Below, one piece after another: positions 17,674 to 26,713 of a stretch of 64,000 nt of DNA. Every line of letters begins with the position of its first letter. Positions within the stretch are counted from its first letter, which is position 1. Origin of the DNA: Acidobacteriota bacterium (GTDB lineage: Bacteria > Acidobacteriota > Terriglobia > Terriglobales > Acidobacteriaceae); NCBI GenBank assembly GCA_021818585.1, contig JAKATU010000042.1, positions 1 through 64,000 of the forward strand, given 5' to 3'. The position numbers and the translations under genes are program-made. The notes under the pieces were generated by a model. That model had not been told where the DNA came from, did no database searches, and was given only the letters and a program-made list of their open reading frames with translations.

Positions 17674-18651
17674 ATGACATTTAAAGCCTTCATCGACAGG
17701 GAAGAGCCTACGCTTCCCGGTACTGTAATTCCCTCAGTACTGGAAATATTGATGCAGCGACCGGCGGTGCATCCTCCGCTGCCGACAGCGGTTGTTTGGC
17801 CGTGCAGCCCGTTTGCGCTGTCTGGAGCGATAGATGCCGCCGAAGCCGGCGTGATTGAGCCGATCCTGATTGCATCGAAGCGGGAACTGGAGGAAGTGGC
17901 CGGGGATCGAGCTCCGTTGTTGAGCCGTTACAAGATTGTGGAGGCGGCTGACGACCACGAAGCGGCACGGATTGGAACGGAAATGTGCCGCCATGGGGAT
18001 GCGTCCGCGCTGATGAAGGGCAGCCTGCACACCGATGTGTTGATGCATTCCGTGCTGACCAAGGAGTCTGGCCTGCGCACCACGCGGCGTGTAAGCCACA
18101 TTTTTGTGATGGACGCGCCGCTATATAACCGGACGCTCTTTATTACCGACGCGGCAATCAATATCTATCCCACGCTGGATGACAAGGTGGGCATCACGCA
18201 GAATGCGATTGACCTTGCGCGAGTTCTGGGAGTGCGTGAGCCGCGCGTTGCCATCCTTTCCGCCGCGGAGACGGTGTGCTCGAAGATCACCTCTACTCTT
18301 GATGCTGCGGCGCTTTGCAAGATGGCGGAACGCGGGCAGATCACGGGTGGAATGATTGACGGGCCGCTGGCATTGGACACGGCGGTGAGCCTGCAGGCGG
18401 TGGAAGTGAAGGGAATTCGCTCTGAGGTTGCAGGGAAGGCGGATATTCTGGTTGTGCCCGATCTGGAGTCTGGGAACATGCTGGCAAAGCAGTTGGAATA
18501 TCTTGGCGGCGCGGCGTTGGCCGGCATCGTAATGGGAGCGAAGGTTCCGGTGATCCTGACCAGCCGTGCCGATCCGCCACGGTCACGGGTTGTTTCCTGC
18601 GCGATTGCGGCACTGCTTGCGCGTGAAGGCAAGAATAGAAATTCGTTCTGA
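17674..18651 (+). CDS. Phosphate acetyl/butyryltransferase
   Basis: 325 residues from the ATG at 17674, which is preceded by GAGGAA; the frame is open upstream to 17599. The protein belongs to the Pta/Ptb superfamily that interconverts acyl-CoA and acyl-phosphate. Visible family segments are LMKGSLHTDVLMHSVL, RVSHIFVMDAPLYNRTLFITDAAINIYP, ITGGMIDGPLALDTAVS and ADILVVPDLESGNMLAKQL. These match the phosphate-butyryltransferase/YbfC-like group more than classical Pta. No acetate or butyrate kinase gene is adjacent, so the acyl group is not known. A CRP-like site lies upstream, which links it to the respiratory block and suggests overflow or fermentative energy metabolism. Confidence 0.85.
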   Translation: MTFKAFIDREEPTLPGTVIPSVLEILMQRPAVHPPLPTAVVWPCSPFALSGAIDAAEAGVIEPILIASKRELEEVAGDRAPLLSRYKIVEAADDHEAARIGTEMCRHGDASALMKGSLHTDVLMHSVLTKESGLRTTRRVSHIFVMDAPLYNRTLFITDAAINIYPTLDDKVGITQNAIDLARVLGVREPRVAILSAAETVCSKITSTLDAAALCKMAERGQITGGMIDGPLALDTAVSLQAVEVKGIRSEVAGKADILVVPDLESGNMLAKQLEYLGGAALAGIVMGAKVPVILTSRADPPRSRVVSCAIAALLAREGKNRNSF

Positions 18652-18783
18652 TTTCTCCTGATTCCGCGTCCATGGTCCGCTTGCAGGTATTGCGATTGGA
18701 TTACGGGCGCGGATTTGCTTTTGCGATATTTGTACGGGCTGCATGTCGGGGGAGCTTTCGATAGTTGTAGAGGATGTGCTTCT

Positions 18784-18797
18784 GTGATCTGCATCAC
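18784..18797. promoter_or_regulatory. CRP-like palindrome upstream of a universal stress protein gene
   Basis: GTGATCTGCATCAC, a perfect inverted repeat of GTGAT with a 4-bp spacer and T before it. It ends 74 bp before the predicted start at 18872. Confidence 0.65.
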
Positions 18798-18871
18798 GAG
18801 CTCATGTGTCCGGCAACACAGGAGGCAGGCGGAAAAGAGGCGATTCTAGACCGGATAGGGGGATTAAGCCC

Positions 18872-19834
18872 ATGCGGCCTGGAATTGAGAATGGCTTTGC
18901 GCGGAGTTGCTACGCTGCGCCCGACCGTATTGTTGTAGCGACTGCATTGACCGATCTGGAATACCTGGTGCCTGAGGCGATAGCGCACGCAGAGGCAGCA
19001 CGGGCTGAGCTGGTATTTGCGCATGCCATTGTTCCGGGTGAGCCGCAGGCAGCAGCGACCTACTACAACCCACTGAAGGCAGATCGCGACGCACGCTTGA
19101 CACTGGAAGTGCTGTCGCGGCACGTCCGCGCTCGCAACATTACCTGCAGTGTCGCCGTTCGTCACGGCACTGCGGTGGACGTGGTGGAGGAGCTTTTGCG
19201 CGATAAGGCCTCGGGCCGTTTGATGATTGGAACTCAGGCGAGTGCTGAGGGGAAAACGAACGGGATGGGTCGAACTGCAACGCAACTGCTTTTGCAAACA
19301 CCAATTCCGGTGTGTGCTCTGCCGTCACGGAATATGCAGGCTGCGAATGCCAAGGGCGGCGCGCAGAAGTTGCAGGGCAAAGACAAGCCGAGAACGATTC
19401 TCTATCCCGTCGGAGAGCAAGGGCCGCACCCGGAGGGTGTGCGTTACGCGTTGGACCTGGCGCAATATTTTCGGTCTGAACTGATTCTGCTCCAGATATC
19501 CAAGGGCGATCATGTCACGACGGCTTCACAGTCTGTTTCCTGCTCTGCCGGGTTGTGGCCGAGCATGCGTCGCATTACTCAGTCCGATGGTTCTGTTGCG
19601 GCGCTGCTTGATGCTGCTCGCGAGACGGGCACTTCGATGCTGCTTGTGGAGGCGCCGCCTTCGCTCGCAGGCGGCGATACTATTCCGGCGACGGTTACAG
19701 AACTGGTTGCGCAGGCACCGTGCCCGGTTCTTACATTTCCCGTTCTTCCGATGGACCACAGGCATCCCGATCTTCGCGTGCTACCTGGTTTCCATTACAG
19801 TGCGTTGGCAGCTTCTTCGGTTGGGGTGCAATGA
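18872..19834 (+). CDS. Tandem universal stress protein (two Usp domains)
   Basis: About 320 residues from the ATG at 18872; the frame opens at 18806 but the extra residues are not Usp-like. Domain 1 (about 15-150) begins DRIVVATALTDLEYLVPEAIAHAEAA; domain 2 (about 170-300) begins RTILYPVGEQGPHPEGVRYALDLA. The first domain has RLMIGTQASAEGKTNGMGRTATQLLLQTPIPV, a partial version of the nucleotide-binding G-X2-G-X9-G(S/T) motif. The second is more degenerate. The stop codon overlaps the start of the HypA-like gene (ATGA), so the two are translationally coupled. A CRP-like site lies upstream. Confidence 0.88.
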   Translation: MRPGIENGFARSCYAAPDRIVVATALTDLEYLVPEAIAHAEAARAELVFAHAIVPGEPQAAATYYNPLKADRDARLTLEVLSRHVRARNITCSVAVRHGTAVDVVEELLRDKASGRLMIGTQASAEGKTNGMGRTATQLLLQTPIPVCALPSRNMQAANAKGGAQKLQGKDKPRTILYPVGEQGPHPEGVRYALDLAQYFRSELILLQISKGDHVTTASQSVSCSAGLWPSMRRITQSDGSVAALLDAARETGTSMLLVEAPPSLAGGDTIPATVTELVAQAPCPVLTFPVLPMDHRHPDLRVLPGFHYSALAASSVGVQ

Positions 19835-20265
19835 TGTCATACGGAGTTTCTTCATCACAAAGATCCGGCGGAAGTCCGCGTCACAAAGTGTGGGTGGCGG
19901 CGGCCGTTGAGGAGGTAAGCAGGGAGGCAAGGATTGCCGCTTCGATTGTCGCAATGGCAAACGCTGAGGCTGCTTGTCTTGGGAGCGCGCAACTGCTGCG
20001 CGTAGGTGTGAATGTTGGAGCGGATTGCGATATTGACATTTCAGCGCTGGAAAATGCGCTGACAATGATTCGCCACGACACCGGTCTGGAAAGCATTGTT
20101 ATTCATCTTTCGCTTTGCCCGCGCATTTATTGCTGTCACCATTGCGGGCGCGAATACGCATCAGAGAAGAGTCTGCAGAAGTGCATGGAATGCGGTTCTT
20201 CTGACTGCGACTTGATGAGCGGCGATGAGCTGGAGCTGGCTTTCATCGAAGTTGCAAAGGCTTGA
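19831..20265 (+). CDS. HypA/HybF-like zinc-ribbon protein, atypical N-terminus
   Basis: 144 residues. The C-terminal half has the HypA zinc site CX2C-X12-CX2C (C102, C105, C118, C121) and the closing segment GDELELAFIEV. The middle (LLRVGVNVGADCDIDISALENALTMI) fits HypA's beta-alpha core. True HypA begins MHE, and the N-terminal Met and His bind nickel. Here about 30 extra residues precede the domain and the matching position reads SRE, so that nickel site is absent. No hydrogenase or other hyp gene lies in the window. Coupled to the upstream Usp gene by an ATGA overlap. Nickel delivery is therefore doubtful; a zinc-structural or regulatory role is possible. Confidence 0.75.
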   Translation: MMSYGVSSSQRSGGSPRHKVWVAAAVEEVSREARIAASIVAMANAEAACLGSAQLLRVGVNVGADCDIDISALENALTMIRHDTGLESIVIHLSLCPRIYCCHHCGREYASEKSLQKCMECGSSDCDLMSGDELELAFIEVAKA

Positions 20266-20370
20266 GTATGCCGGTTGCGACGAACTGCGCGGCCACGAAA
20301 TGCCATGTAAATGGAGAGGGTGATAACTGTCTACTAATAGTAGATACAAGAATAGTCATTATAAGTACCG

Positions 20371-20384
20371 GTGATATTGATCAC
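20371..20384. promoter_or_regulatory. CRP-like palindrome upstream of the multiheme cytochrome cluster
   Basis: GTGATATTGATCAC, a perfect GTGAT/ATCAC inverted repeat with a 4-bp spacer and A after it. It ends 110 bp before the ATG of the decaheme gene, within a stretch more AT-rich than its surroundings. Confidence 0.65.
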
Positions 20385-20494
20385 ATTCTGTGGAGTAACT
20401 CCTGTCCTACTATATCCAGTTCGCGAATGGATATTTGCCAGTGACACTTAGCTGGGGAAGGTAACTGTAGAGAGAAAACAGAAGGTGGTTGCCA

Positions 20495-21421
20495 ATGAGA
20501 CGAGTTTCCCTGCTGTCCGCATTCCTGCTCATTCTCGCATTCGTGGTCTTTGAACATCCATCGGTCCAGGCCGCCACACGGCCAGCGAGCCCGGGAGTGA
20601 AGGCTGCACAAAGCAAGAACGCATCAACTTTGCCCCCCGGTTACGTGGGTTCGCAGATGTGCGAAGCCTGCCATACCGACATAGCGCACAGTTTTGCCAA
20701 CAATCCACATACAAAGATGGTGTTCCTGCACGGGGATAAATCCCTGACCTGCGAAAATTGTCATGGTCCGGGCCAGGCGCACGTGCAGGGCGGAGGCGAC
20801 GTTACCAAGATATTCCGCTTTGACAAAGCAACGCCACAGCAGATCGACCAGAAGTGCCTGGGGTGCCACTCGACGGCTCATCCGGACTTTCTACGGTCGC
20901 CGCATGCGAAGGCCGGTGTAAGCTGCATCAGTTGTCACAGCGTGCATCACGCCATGGCTCCCAACCTATTACTGGCGAAGCAGCCTCAGTTGTGCGAAAG
21001 CTGCCATACGGATGTGAAAGCACAGTTCGGCATGCCATTTCATCATCCAGTGCCGGAAGGCGTGGTCAAGTGCACGGACTGCCACGATGTACACGGCACG
21101 TTCAGCTCCAATAACCTGAGGTCCACCGCAGATCAGAACAGGATTTGCACCAAGTGCCATATGGATACACGTGGACCGTTTGTGTTCGAGCATGCCGCGG
21201 TGAAGGCTGTAGGCTGTCTTGGCTGCCATAGTCCCCATGGATCACAGAACGCAAGACTGCTGAATATGCCGAATGTGAATGTGCTTTGCAATCAGTGCCA
21301 TAGTCCGGTTGCAGAGGGCACGTTCCACAGCATGGGCCAAGGATCCGCGGAGCTTACTCCATGCACGAATTGCCACACGGAGATACACGGCTCGAACCTT
21401 CATCCCGCATTCATTCGCTAA
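20495..21421 (+). CDS. DmsE/MtrA-type decaheme c-type cytochrome
   Basis: 308 residues with a signal peptide (VSLLSAFLLILAFVVF to VQA) and ten CXXCH heme sites: CEACH, CENCH, CLGCH, CISCH, CESCH, CTDCH, CTKCH, CLGCH, CNQCH, CTNCH. Ten hemes in about 280 mature residues with no membrane helix is the MtrA/PioA/DmsE pattern. Those proteins insert in an outer-membrane barrel and carry electrons across it. The ATG at 20495 follows GAAGGTGG. The next gene encodes a large outer-membrane barrel, the expected partner. First gene of a six-gene cluster. No MtrC-like surface decaheme is present nearby. Confidence 0.92.
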   Translation: MRRVSLLSAFLLILAFVVFEHPSVQAATRPASPGVKAAQSKNASTLPPGYVGSQMCEACHTDIAHSFANNPHTKMVFLHGDKSLTCENCHGPGQAHVQGGGDVTKIFRFDKATPQQIDQKCLGCHSTAHPDFLRSPHAKAGVSCISCHSVHHAMAPNLLLAKQPQLCESCHTDVKAQFGMPFHHPVPEGVVKCTDCHDVHGTFSSNNLRSTADQNRICTKCHMDTRGPFVFEHAAVKAVGCLGCHSPHGSQNARLLNMPNVNVLCNQCHSPVAEGTFHSMGQGSAELTPCTNCHTEIHGSNLHPAFIR

Positions 21422-21515
21422 CCGTGCCGGGTTGCGCCCTCCAGCCACGTCGGGTGGCGCAGTCCGGAAGAGACCACGGTTCGATGTGGCTACGGCTTAC
21501 CTTGGGAGGTTCCAA

Positions 21516-24095
21516 ATGATGAAGAAGACGGGCTGGTTTCCCTGGTTGTATCGTCCACTTTCCTCAGTGACAACTCGCCGCCATGCAGGTGTGCGGCTGG
21601 CAGTTGTTGCTCTGGCAGTGATGACAGGCACGTCGATGGCGCAAACCACTATGCCGGGCAATTCCACCTCACCGGTGAGGCAGCCCTCTGCTCCCGCCGG
21701 ATATTCGTTGCATGGAATGGTCAACATGGGCGGACATATGACAAGTCTTACGGGCAGCAATGCCATGTATGACACGATGGTGAATCTGCACTCCGGCCCG
21801 CGGGTGCTTGGAAGCAGATTTGAACTTAGTCCGCTGAAGACGAACAAGCGTCCGCTGTTTGATCACATGACAATTTACAGCAACGGGTTCGGCGGAGACC
21901 CGTTCAACTTTACCCGGATGGATGTGGTGAAGGGCAAGTACTATCAGTTCTCCGGAACCTTCAACCGGAACCGCCGGTACTTTGACTACGACCTGCTGGG
22001 GAATCCAAATATCCCATCGGGGCAGACGATTCCGATTGGGCCGGTAACGGCACCGACAGGATCGCTGGCCTGGCCACAGGTACGTCAGTCTCCCTTCCTC
22101 TATAACACTGTACGTCGCAGGACGGATGTCAATCTAATTCTGTTTCCCATGTCGAGCCTCAGCTATGAAGTGGAGTACGAGCAGAATGTATTCCAGGGGC
22201 CTTCGCTAAGCCCGGGTGGACAGCTCAATCAAAGTGATCTGCTGCTGAACATGTATCAACGGGACAGCTCGGACTTCTTCCGTGGAGCTATCCACTGGAA
22301 GCCGGTTCGGGGCACTCAGTTGACCTATGAACAGATAGTTGAGCACATCAAGGAGAACTCTTACTATACGATTGCTCCCAGTCAGTTCATTGTGCAGGAG
22401 GCTGACGGTACACCAGCGGCGCTGGGTAACTGGGACAGCCTGAGTCCTTACGGGATCAGCTTCTGCAATACGGGGAGCATGGTCAACAACACGATCCTGT
22501 ATAGTCCTCAGTCTCCGGGCGAAAAGCCTGTCATCAATGCGGCCTGTGATGTATTTACGAGCTACCTTCGCAGTCAGCCGACACGGATGATTTATCCCAC
22601 GGAGATCTTCCGGTTCTCCACCACGAGCATCAAGAACATGGAGATGAACGGCGATATTCGCTACACGCGGGCGAATATGAATCTGCCGGACTACTACGAG
22701 AATATCCAAGGGCTCTACGGAAGGGTTCGCTCCACCATCTTTACGGGTAACGCCAGCGCCAAGCGCGACGTGACGGCGGTGGACTACGCGCTGACTTACC
22801 AGGCATCACCGGCCTGGGTACTTTCTGAACAGTTGACTTACTCGAACGTGCAGCAGCCTGGCACTGCCTTTGAAACCAAAGGTGCGACGCTGGAGACGCC
22901 AACTGATCCGAATGAAACCATCACCTATAGCGGCCCACTGGTTGCCGGTCCTGCAAACTCCGGTCCGCACGGCAGCCTGGCGGGCACGACTGCAGAAAAC
23001 TTCTTCGGGCAGAGGCGATTCACAAATAACGTGACCGTATCCTACGAAGGATTGTCCAAGGCTACGCTATCGTTGACCTATCGCTATCATGAGCAGGTTA
23101 TTGCGCAGGGTATACCGCACAATACACCGCTGCCGGTTGGATCGCAGACGAATGGGACTGTCACGATTCATCAGAATGGCGGAATCTTTACCGCTTCACT
23201 TCGTCCACAGTCAAACTGGAATGTAAACGGCAGTGTTGGAATCTTTTACAGCGACAATGCGTTTACCCCGGTGAGCCCACGGCAGATGCAGCGCTACCGT
23301 TTGCATACGATGTATCGACCAAAGCCATGGATTTCGATCAACGGCGCATACAACGATGTGGAAGTGCACAACAATACGAACAACAACCAGGATGCTGTGA
23401 CTGCGGGAGATGCTACCTATGCTGGCCCGATCGAACATGTAGCTTACAGCCGCGTTCTGGGCGTCGGCGCTGCCATTACTCCCAATGAGCATTACTCGTT
23501 GAGCTTTGACTATGGCTATAGCGATGTGTATGCCTCGACGAATATTTGTTACGACGGAGCGCCGAGCAGCAGTTATCCGGGAGCCGCCACTGCCAGTGGA
23601 ACGGCGTGCCCTGGGGCGACGGTTCGTGGCGCGAGCTATTACGAGTTTGGCCCCGTGAAGGATTTTGAGCACGCACCGACGCAGTACGGAACGGTGGCGC
23701 TGGATCTTCATTCCAACAAGCAGCTGAGCTCCACGCTTGGGTACAACATCAGTTCGGTGAACGGAAGCCGCTTTTATAACGATGCACGCGATGTCGCTGG
23801 TTCGTTGGTGTCTACCTACCAGTCACCCTTTGTGAAGTTGTCCTGGAACTTCCGGAACGGGCTTGTCTGGAATATAAGGTACGGCTATTACGGATACGGC
23901 GAGGGCGGACCTTCGGGAGCGCAATACTGTGCGACTTCCGGACCTACTCCCGGAAATGCGGCTCCTGTGGTGGCGTGCGATTCACCTTCGTTCATTGGAC
24001 TCCAAACCGGACTTACGATTTCTCCTGCGGGAGAGACAGCACCGCGTAACTTCCACGCGAACATTGTAACGATTGGAATGCACTACAAGTTCTAA
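21516..24095 (+). CDS. Large outer-membrane beta-barrel protein (MtrB/PioB-like)
   Basis: About 859 residues from the ATG pair at 21516/21519, preceded by GGGAGGT; the frame is open further upstream, overlapping the decaheme gene in another frame, but that part is not protein-like. A signal sequence ends near GTSMAQ. The rest is rich in alternating polar/aromatic beta strands and ends with an aromatic (MHYKF), as outer-membrane barrels do. Size, position beside an MtrA-type decaheme and composition fit MtrB/PioB porins that sheath the cytochrome. The N-terminal CXXC of Shewanella MtrB is not seen. Few cysteines are present. Assignment rests on context and fold character rather than a strong motif. 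Confidence 0.8.
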   Translation: MMKKTGWFPWLYRPLSSVTTRRHAGVRLAVVALAVMTGTSMAQTTMPGNSTSPVRQPSAPAGYSLHGMVNMGGHMTSLTGSNAMYDTMVNLHSGPRVLGSRFELSPLKTNKRPLFDHMTIYSNGFGGDPFNFTRMDVVKGKYYQFSGTFNRNRRYFDYDLLGNPNIPSGQTIPIGPVTAPTGSLAWPQVRQSPFLYNTVRRRTDVNLILFPMSSLSYEVEYEQNVFQGPSLSPGGQLNQSDLLLNMYQRDSSDFFRGAIHWKPVRGTQLTYEQIVEHIKENSYYTIAPSQFIVQEADGTPAALGNWDSLSPYGISFCNTGSMVNNTILYSPQSPGEKPVINAACDVFTSYLRSQPTRMIYPTEIFRFSTTSIKNMEMNGDIRYTRANMNLPDYYENIQGLYGRVRSTIFTGNASAKRDVTAVDYALTYQASPAWVLSEQLTYSNVQQPGTAFETKGATLETPTDPNETITYSGPLVAGPANSGPHGSLAGTTAENFFGQRRFTNNVTVSYEGLSKATLSLTYRYHEQVIAQGIPHNTPLPVGSQTNGTVTIHQNGGIFTASLRPQSNWNVNGSVGIFYSDNAFTPVSPRQMQRYRLHTMYRPKPWISINGAYNDVEVHNNTNNNQDAVTAGDATYAGPIEHVAYSRVLGVGAAITPNEHYSLSFDYGYSDVYASTNICYDGAPSSSYPGAATASGTACPGATVRGASYYEFGPVKDFEHAPTQYGTVALDLHSNKQLSSTLGYNISSVNGSRFYNDARDVAGSLVSTYQSPFVKLSWNFRNGLVWNIRYGYYGYGEGGPSGAQYCATSGPTPGNAAPVVACDSPSFIGLQTGLTISPAGETAPRNFHANIVTIGMHYKF

Positions 24096-24129
24096 CAACA
24101 TGAAACCGGTCAAAAGGAGGCCAATCACC

Positions 24130-24450
24130 ATGAAACACAAACTGAAGCTGGTAGTACTGCTCGCAACCGTAATGGCCGTACCGGTGGCCTTTGCACAGGG
24201 CCCCGGAGCCTCGACCTACAAGGCGAAATGCCAGATGTGTCATGGCCCGGACGGCAAGGCTACAACTCCGATGGCGAAGATGATGAAGGTTCCTTCCTTT
24301 GATGCGTCTGGCGTGAAGAAAAAGACAGATGCAGCTCTGATCAAGGCTATTGAAGAAGGCGTGGGGAAGATGCCGGCTTATAAGAGCCAACTGAACAGCA
24401 AGCAGATCAATGACCTCGTCACTTACATACGCGTGCTTGAGAAGAAATAG
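24130..24450 (+). CDS. Small monoheme class I cytochrome c
   Basis: 106 residues. The ATG follows AAAAGGAGG at 24113-24120. A signal peptide (LKLVVLLATVMAVPVAFA) leads to a single heme site CQMCH, a probable methionine ligand in the KMPAYKSQL segment, and a final helix QINDLVTYIRVLEK. This is the class I/cytochrome c6-cbb3 type fold. Predicted periplasmic electron shuttle, likely between the inner-membrane cytochromes encoded downstream and the decaheme-barrel pair encoded upstream. It starts 35 bp after the barrel gene. Confidence 0.92.
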   Translation: MKHKLKLVVLLATVMAVPVAFAQGPGASTYKAKCQMCHGPDGKATTPMAKMMKVPSFDASGVKKKTDAALIKAIEEGVGKMPAYKSQLNSKQINDLVTYIRVLEKK

Positions 24451-24468
24451 CTTCACCGGGAGGAAGTT

Positions 24469-25842
24469 ATGACTTCACCGGATTCACGGTTCGAGGAACA
24501 GAAAACTGTTGCGGACCTATGCGGTAAGCAGGACTACAGCAATGCGGGATGTAAGTGGAACCTGGGTCGCAGTAGGACGATGCTTTCCTCAAAGCCGCTG
24601 AATCCGGCGAAGGAAGCTATCCACCGGAATTGCCAGTCAGGGGAGCACGGCATGGTGCATCGCTACAGGTTGCTGCCTGTGGCGGTGTGTACCGTGCTTT
24701 TTCTTCTGGTGCCTGGCTTACTGATGGGGCAGCAGTTGGATTGTCTGTCCTGCCATGGTAATCCTGGCATGCAGGACTCTGCGGGACACAGCATCAGCAT
24801 TGCTGCTGACGCCTTTCATGCAAGCGTGCACGGAGCCCTGGGGTGCACGGCTTGTCATAGCGATATCAAGACATTTCCGCATCCTGCGAAGATCGCAGAA
24901 GTGCAGTGCGGCACATGCCATACGCAGGAAGCCTCAGGACTGGCCGGCAGCGTACACGCCAGGCAGGGGGCTAAAGCCTGCCTGCAGTGCCATGGCAATC
25001 CGCATGCAATTGTGAAAGTTACGGATAGGAACTCGCCGGTCTACCCACTGAACATTCCACACACCTGCGGCACGTGCCATGGAAACGCGAAGTTTGTGAA
25101 AAAGCATCACCTCAAGAACGTTTATGGGGAATACGAGGATTCGATTCACGGTGCGGCGCTGACAAATGAGGGACTTCTGGTTGCGGCGAACTGCTCCAGT
25201 TGTCATGGAACGCACCATATACTGCCTCATACGAATCCTAAGAGTCCGACCTACAGGAAAAATATTCCTGATACCTGCGGTAAGTGCCACGAAGGTATAG
25301 AAGCAAAATACCTTGCAGGGATGCACGGAAAGGCGATGCTGGCGGGAAGCAAGAAGGCACCTGTGTGCACAGATTGCCATACTGCACATAGGATCTCCGA
25401 GCCCGCGCAGACCGCATTTCAGGAGAGGACGATTGGTACTTGCGGAGGCTGCCATCGGGAGAAATACGCTACCTATCGCGACACCTTTCATGCGCAGGTA
25501 TCGGCCCTGGGCTACACCGAGGTGGCGCACTGCTGGGATTGCCATGGTGCGCATGAAGTGCTGCCGGCATCCGATCCGCTGTCTCCAGTGAATCGAGCGA
25601 ATCTTGTGAAGACCTGTGGCAAATGTCACAGCGGAGCGAATGTAAAGTTCGTAAGCTACGAGCCACACGCGAATGCTTACGACTTTCATTTCAACCCGGC
25701 GCTATATTCCATAAGGCTATTTATGGATCTCCTGTTGTGGAGCGTTCTTGGCTTCTTTGCCATCCATACCGTTCTTTGGTTTACGCGGCTGCAGTGTGCC
25801 CGCTGGAAGGCCCGGACTGCAAAGGGAGATGAGCATGAGTAG
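24469..25842 (+). CDS. Undecaheme membrane-anchored cytochrome c
   Basis: Up to 457 residues with eleven CXXCH sites: CLSCH, CTACH, CGTCH, CLQCH, CGTCH, CSSCH, CGKCH, CTDCH, CGGCH, CWDCH, CGKCH. A C-terminal transmembrane helix (FMDLLLWSVLGFFAIHTVLWF) anchors it. Two starts are possible: 24469, with GGGAGG at close spacing, or 24652, with GGGGAG, which places the hydrophobic segment LLPVAVCTVLFLLVPGLL at the N-terminus as a signal. The second looks better for export. The stop overlaps the cytochrome b gene by 8 bp, so the two are probably subunits of one quinone-linked complex. Confidence 0.9.
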   Translation: MTSPDSRFEEQKTVADLCGKQDYSNAGCKWNLGRSRTMLSSKPLNPAKEAIHRNCQSGEHGMVHRYRLLPVAVCTVLFLLVPGLLMGQQLDCLSCHGNPGMQDSAGHSISIAADAFHASVHGALGCTACHSDIKTFPHPAKIAEVQCGTCHTQEASGLAGSVHARQGAKACLQCHGNPHAIVKVTDRNSPVYPLNIPHTCGTCHGNAKFVKKHHLKNVYGEYEDSIHGAALTNEGLLVAANCSSCHGTHHILPHTNPKSPTYRKNIPDTCGKCHEGIEAKYLAGMHGKAMLAGSKKAPVCTDCHTAHRISEPAQTAFQERTIGTCGGCHREKYATYRDTFHAQVSALGYTEVAHCWDCHGAHEVLPASDPLSPVNRANLVKTCGKCHSGANVKFVSYEPHANAYDFHFNPALYSIRLFMDLLLWSVLGFFAIHTVLWFTRLQCARWKARTAKGDEHE

Positions 25843-26698
25843 CGGAGGTGGAAAATCTGGTGTGATGGCGGGTCAGACCGTTGCGCCGAAGGTTTATCGC
25901 AGATTTACTCCGATGCAGACGCTGCTCCATGCGACGGTGGTGACTACATTCCTGGGCCTTGCGCTAACGGGACTGCCCTTGCGATTCAGCACATCCCCAC
26001 TGGCGAAAGGCTTTGCAACGACTGTGGGTGGATTTGCGGCAATTCTCTTCTTTCATAAGATGTGCGCTGTCATCCTCACGCTTGCCTTCCTGGCGCATGT
26101 TGGGCAGATCTTCTACCGCGGCGTGATTCGCCGCGAGAAGGGAATCTTCTGGGGGCCGACGTCAATGGTGCCTCAGTGGAAAGACCTGAAGGACCTGTTT
26201 GCGAATTTCAGATGGTTCATGGGACTGGGTTCCAAACCGCGTTTTGAACGCTACGCCTACTGGGAGAAGTTTGATTACTGGGCAGTGTTCTGGGGGATGG
26301 TCGTGATCGGGATTTCCGGTTACGCCATGTGGTTTGCTCCTTTCTTTGCGCGATTTCTGCCGGGATGGGCACTGAATGCCGCGTTGATCATTCACGGTGA
26401 TGAAGCCTTGCTGGCAGTGCTGTTTATTTTTGCGATTCATTTTTTCAATACGCACCTTCGTCCGGGCTCATTTCCCATGGATATGGTTGTGCTAACCGGC
26501 CGAGAAACAGAAGTGGAGTTCGAAGAAAAGCGAGCGATGGAGTATTCGCGACTCGCGGGTGAAGGAAAGTTGGAATCCAGAGTGGACCTTCCACCTTCTT
26601 CGTCCTTTGTAACCGTAGCGCGCATTGCGGGCTTTGTGGCTGTGGCGATAGGCCTGACCCTCCTTGCGCTCACATTGATGGCCTATTTCTCTGGATAG
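25835..26698 (+). CDS. Di-heme cytochrome b subunit (FdnI/NarI-like)
   Basis: 287 residues from the ATG at 25835, with AAAGGGAG just upstream. Four main transmembrane helices and histidines in membrane segments (LLHATVVTTFLGLALTG, FFHKMCAVILTLAFLAHV, IIHGDEALLAVLFIFAIHFF) fit a b-type cytochrome like formate dehydrogenase gamma subunits, and a fifth helix ends the protein. Such subunits exchange electrons with the quinone pool. It overlaps the 11-heme gene and is followed 15 bp later by the NapC-like gene. The pair resembles a split version of the Cbc-type cytochrome b/c complexes of metal-reducing bacteria, but the match is inferred. Confidence 0.88.
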   Translation: MSSGGGKSGVMAGQTVAPKVYRRFTPMQTLLHATVVTTFLGLALTGLPLRFSTSPLAKGFATTVGGFAAILFFHKMCAVILTLAFLAHVGQIFYRGVIRREKGIFWGPTSMVPQWKDLKDLFANFRWFMGLGSKPRFERYAYWEKFDYWAVFWGMVVIGISGYAMWFAPFFARFLPGWALNAALIIHGDEALLAVLFIFAIHFFNTHLRPGSFPMDMVVLTGRETEVEFEEKRAMEYSRLAGEGKLESRVDLPPSSSFVTVARIAGFVAVAIGLTLLALTLMAYFSG

Positions 26699-26713
26699 GA
26701 GATAGAGACGCAG

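Noticed and set aside
20266..20494. Sigma-54 promoter for the cytochrome cluster
   Set aside because: Because an RpoN-type activator is encoded nearby I looked for TGGCAC-N5-TTGC. No acceptable match was seen upstream of the cytochrome, amt or glnA genes.
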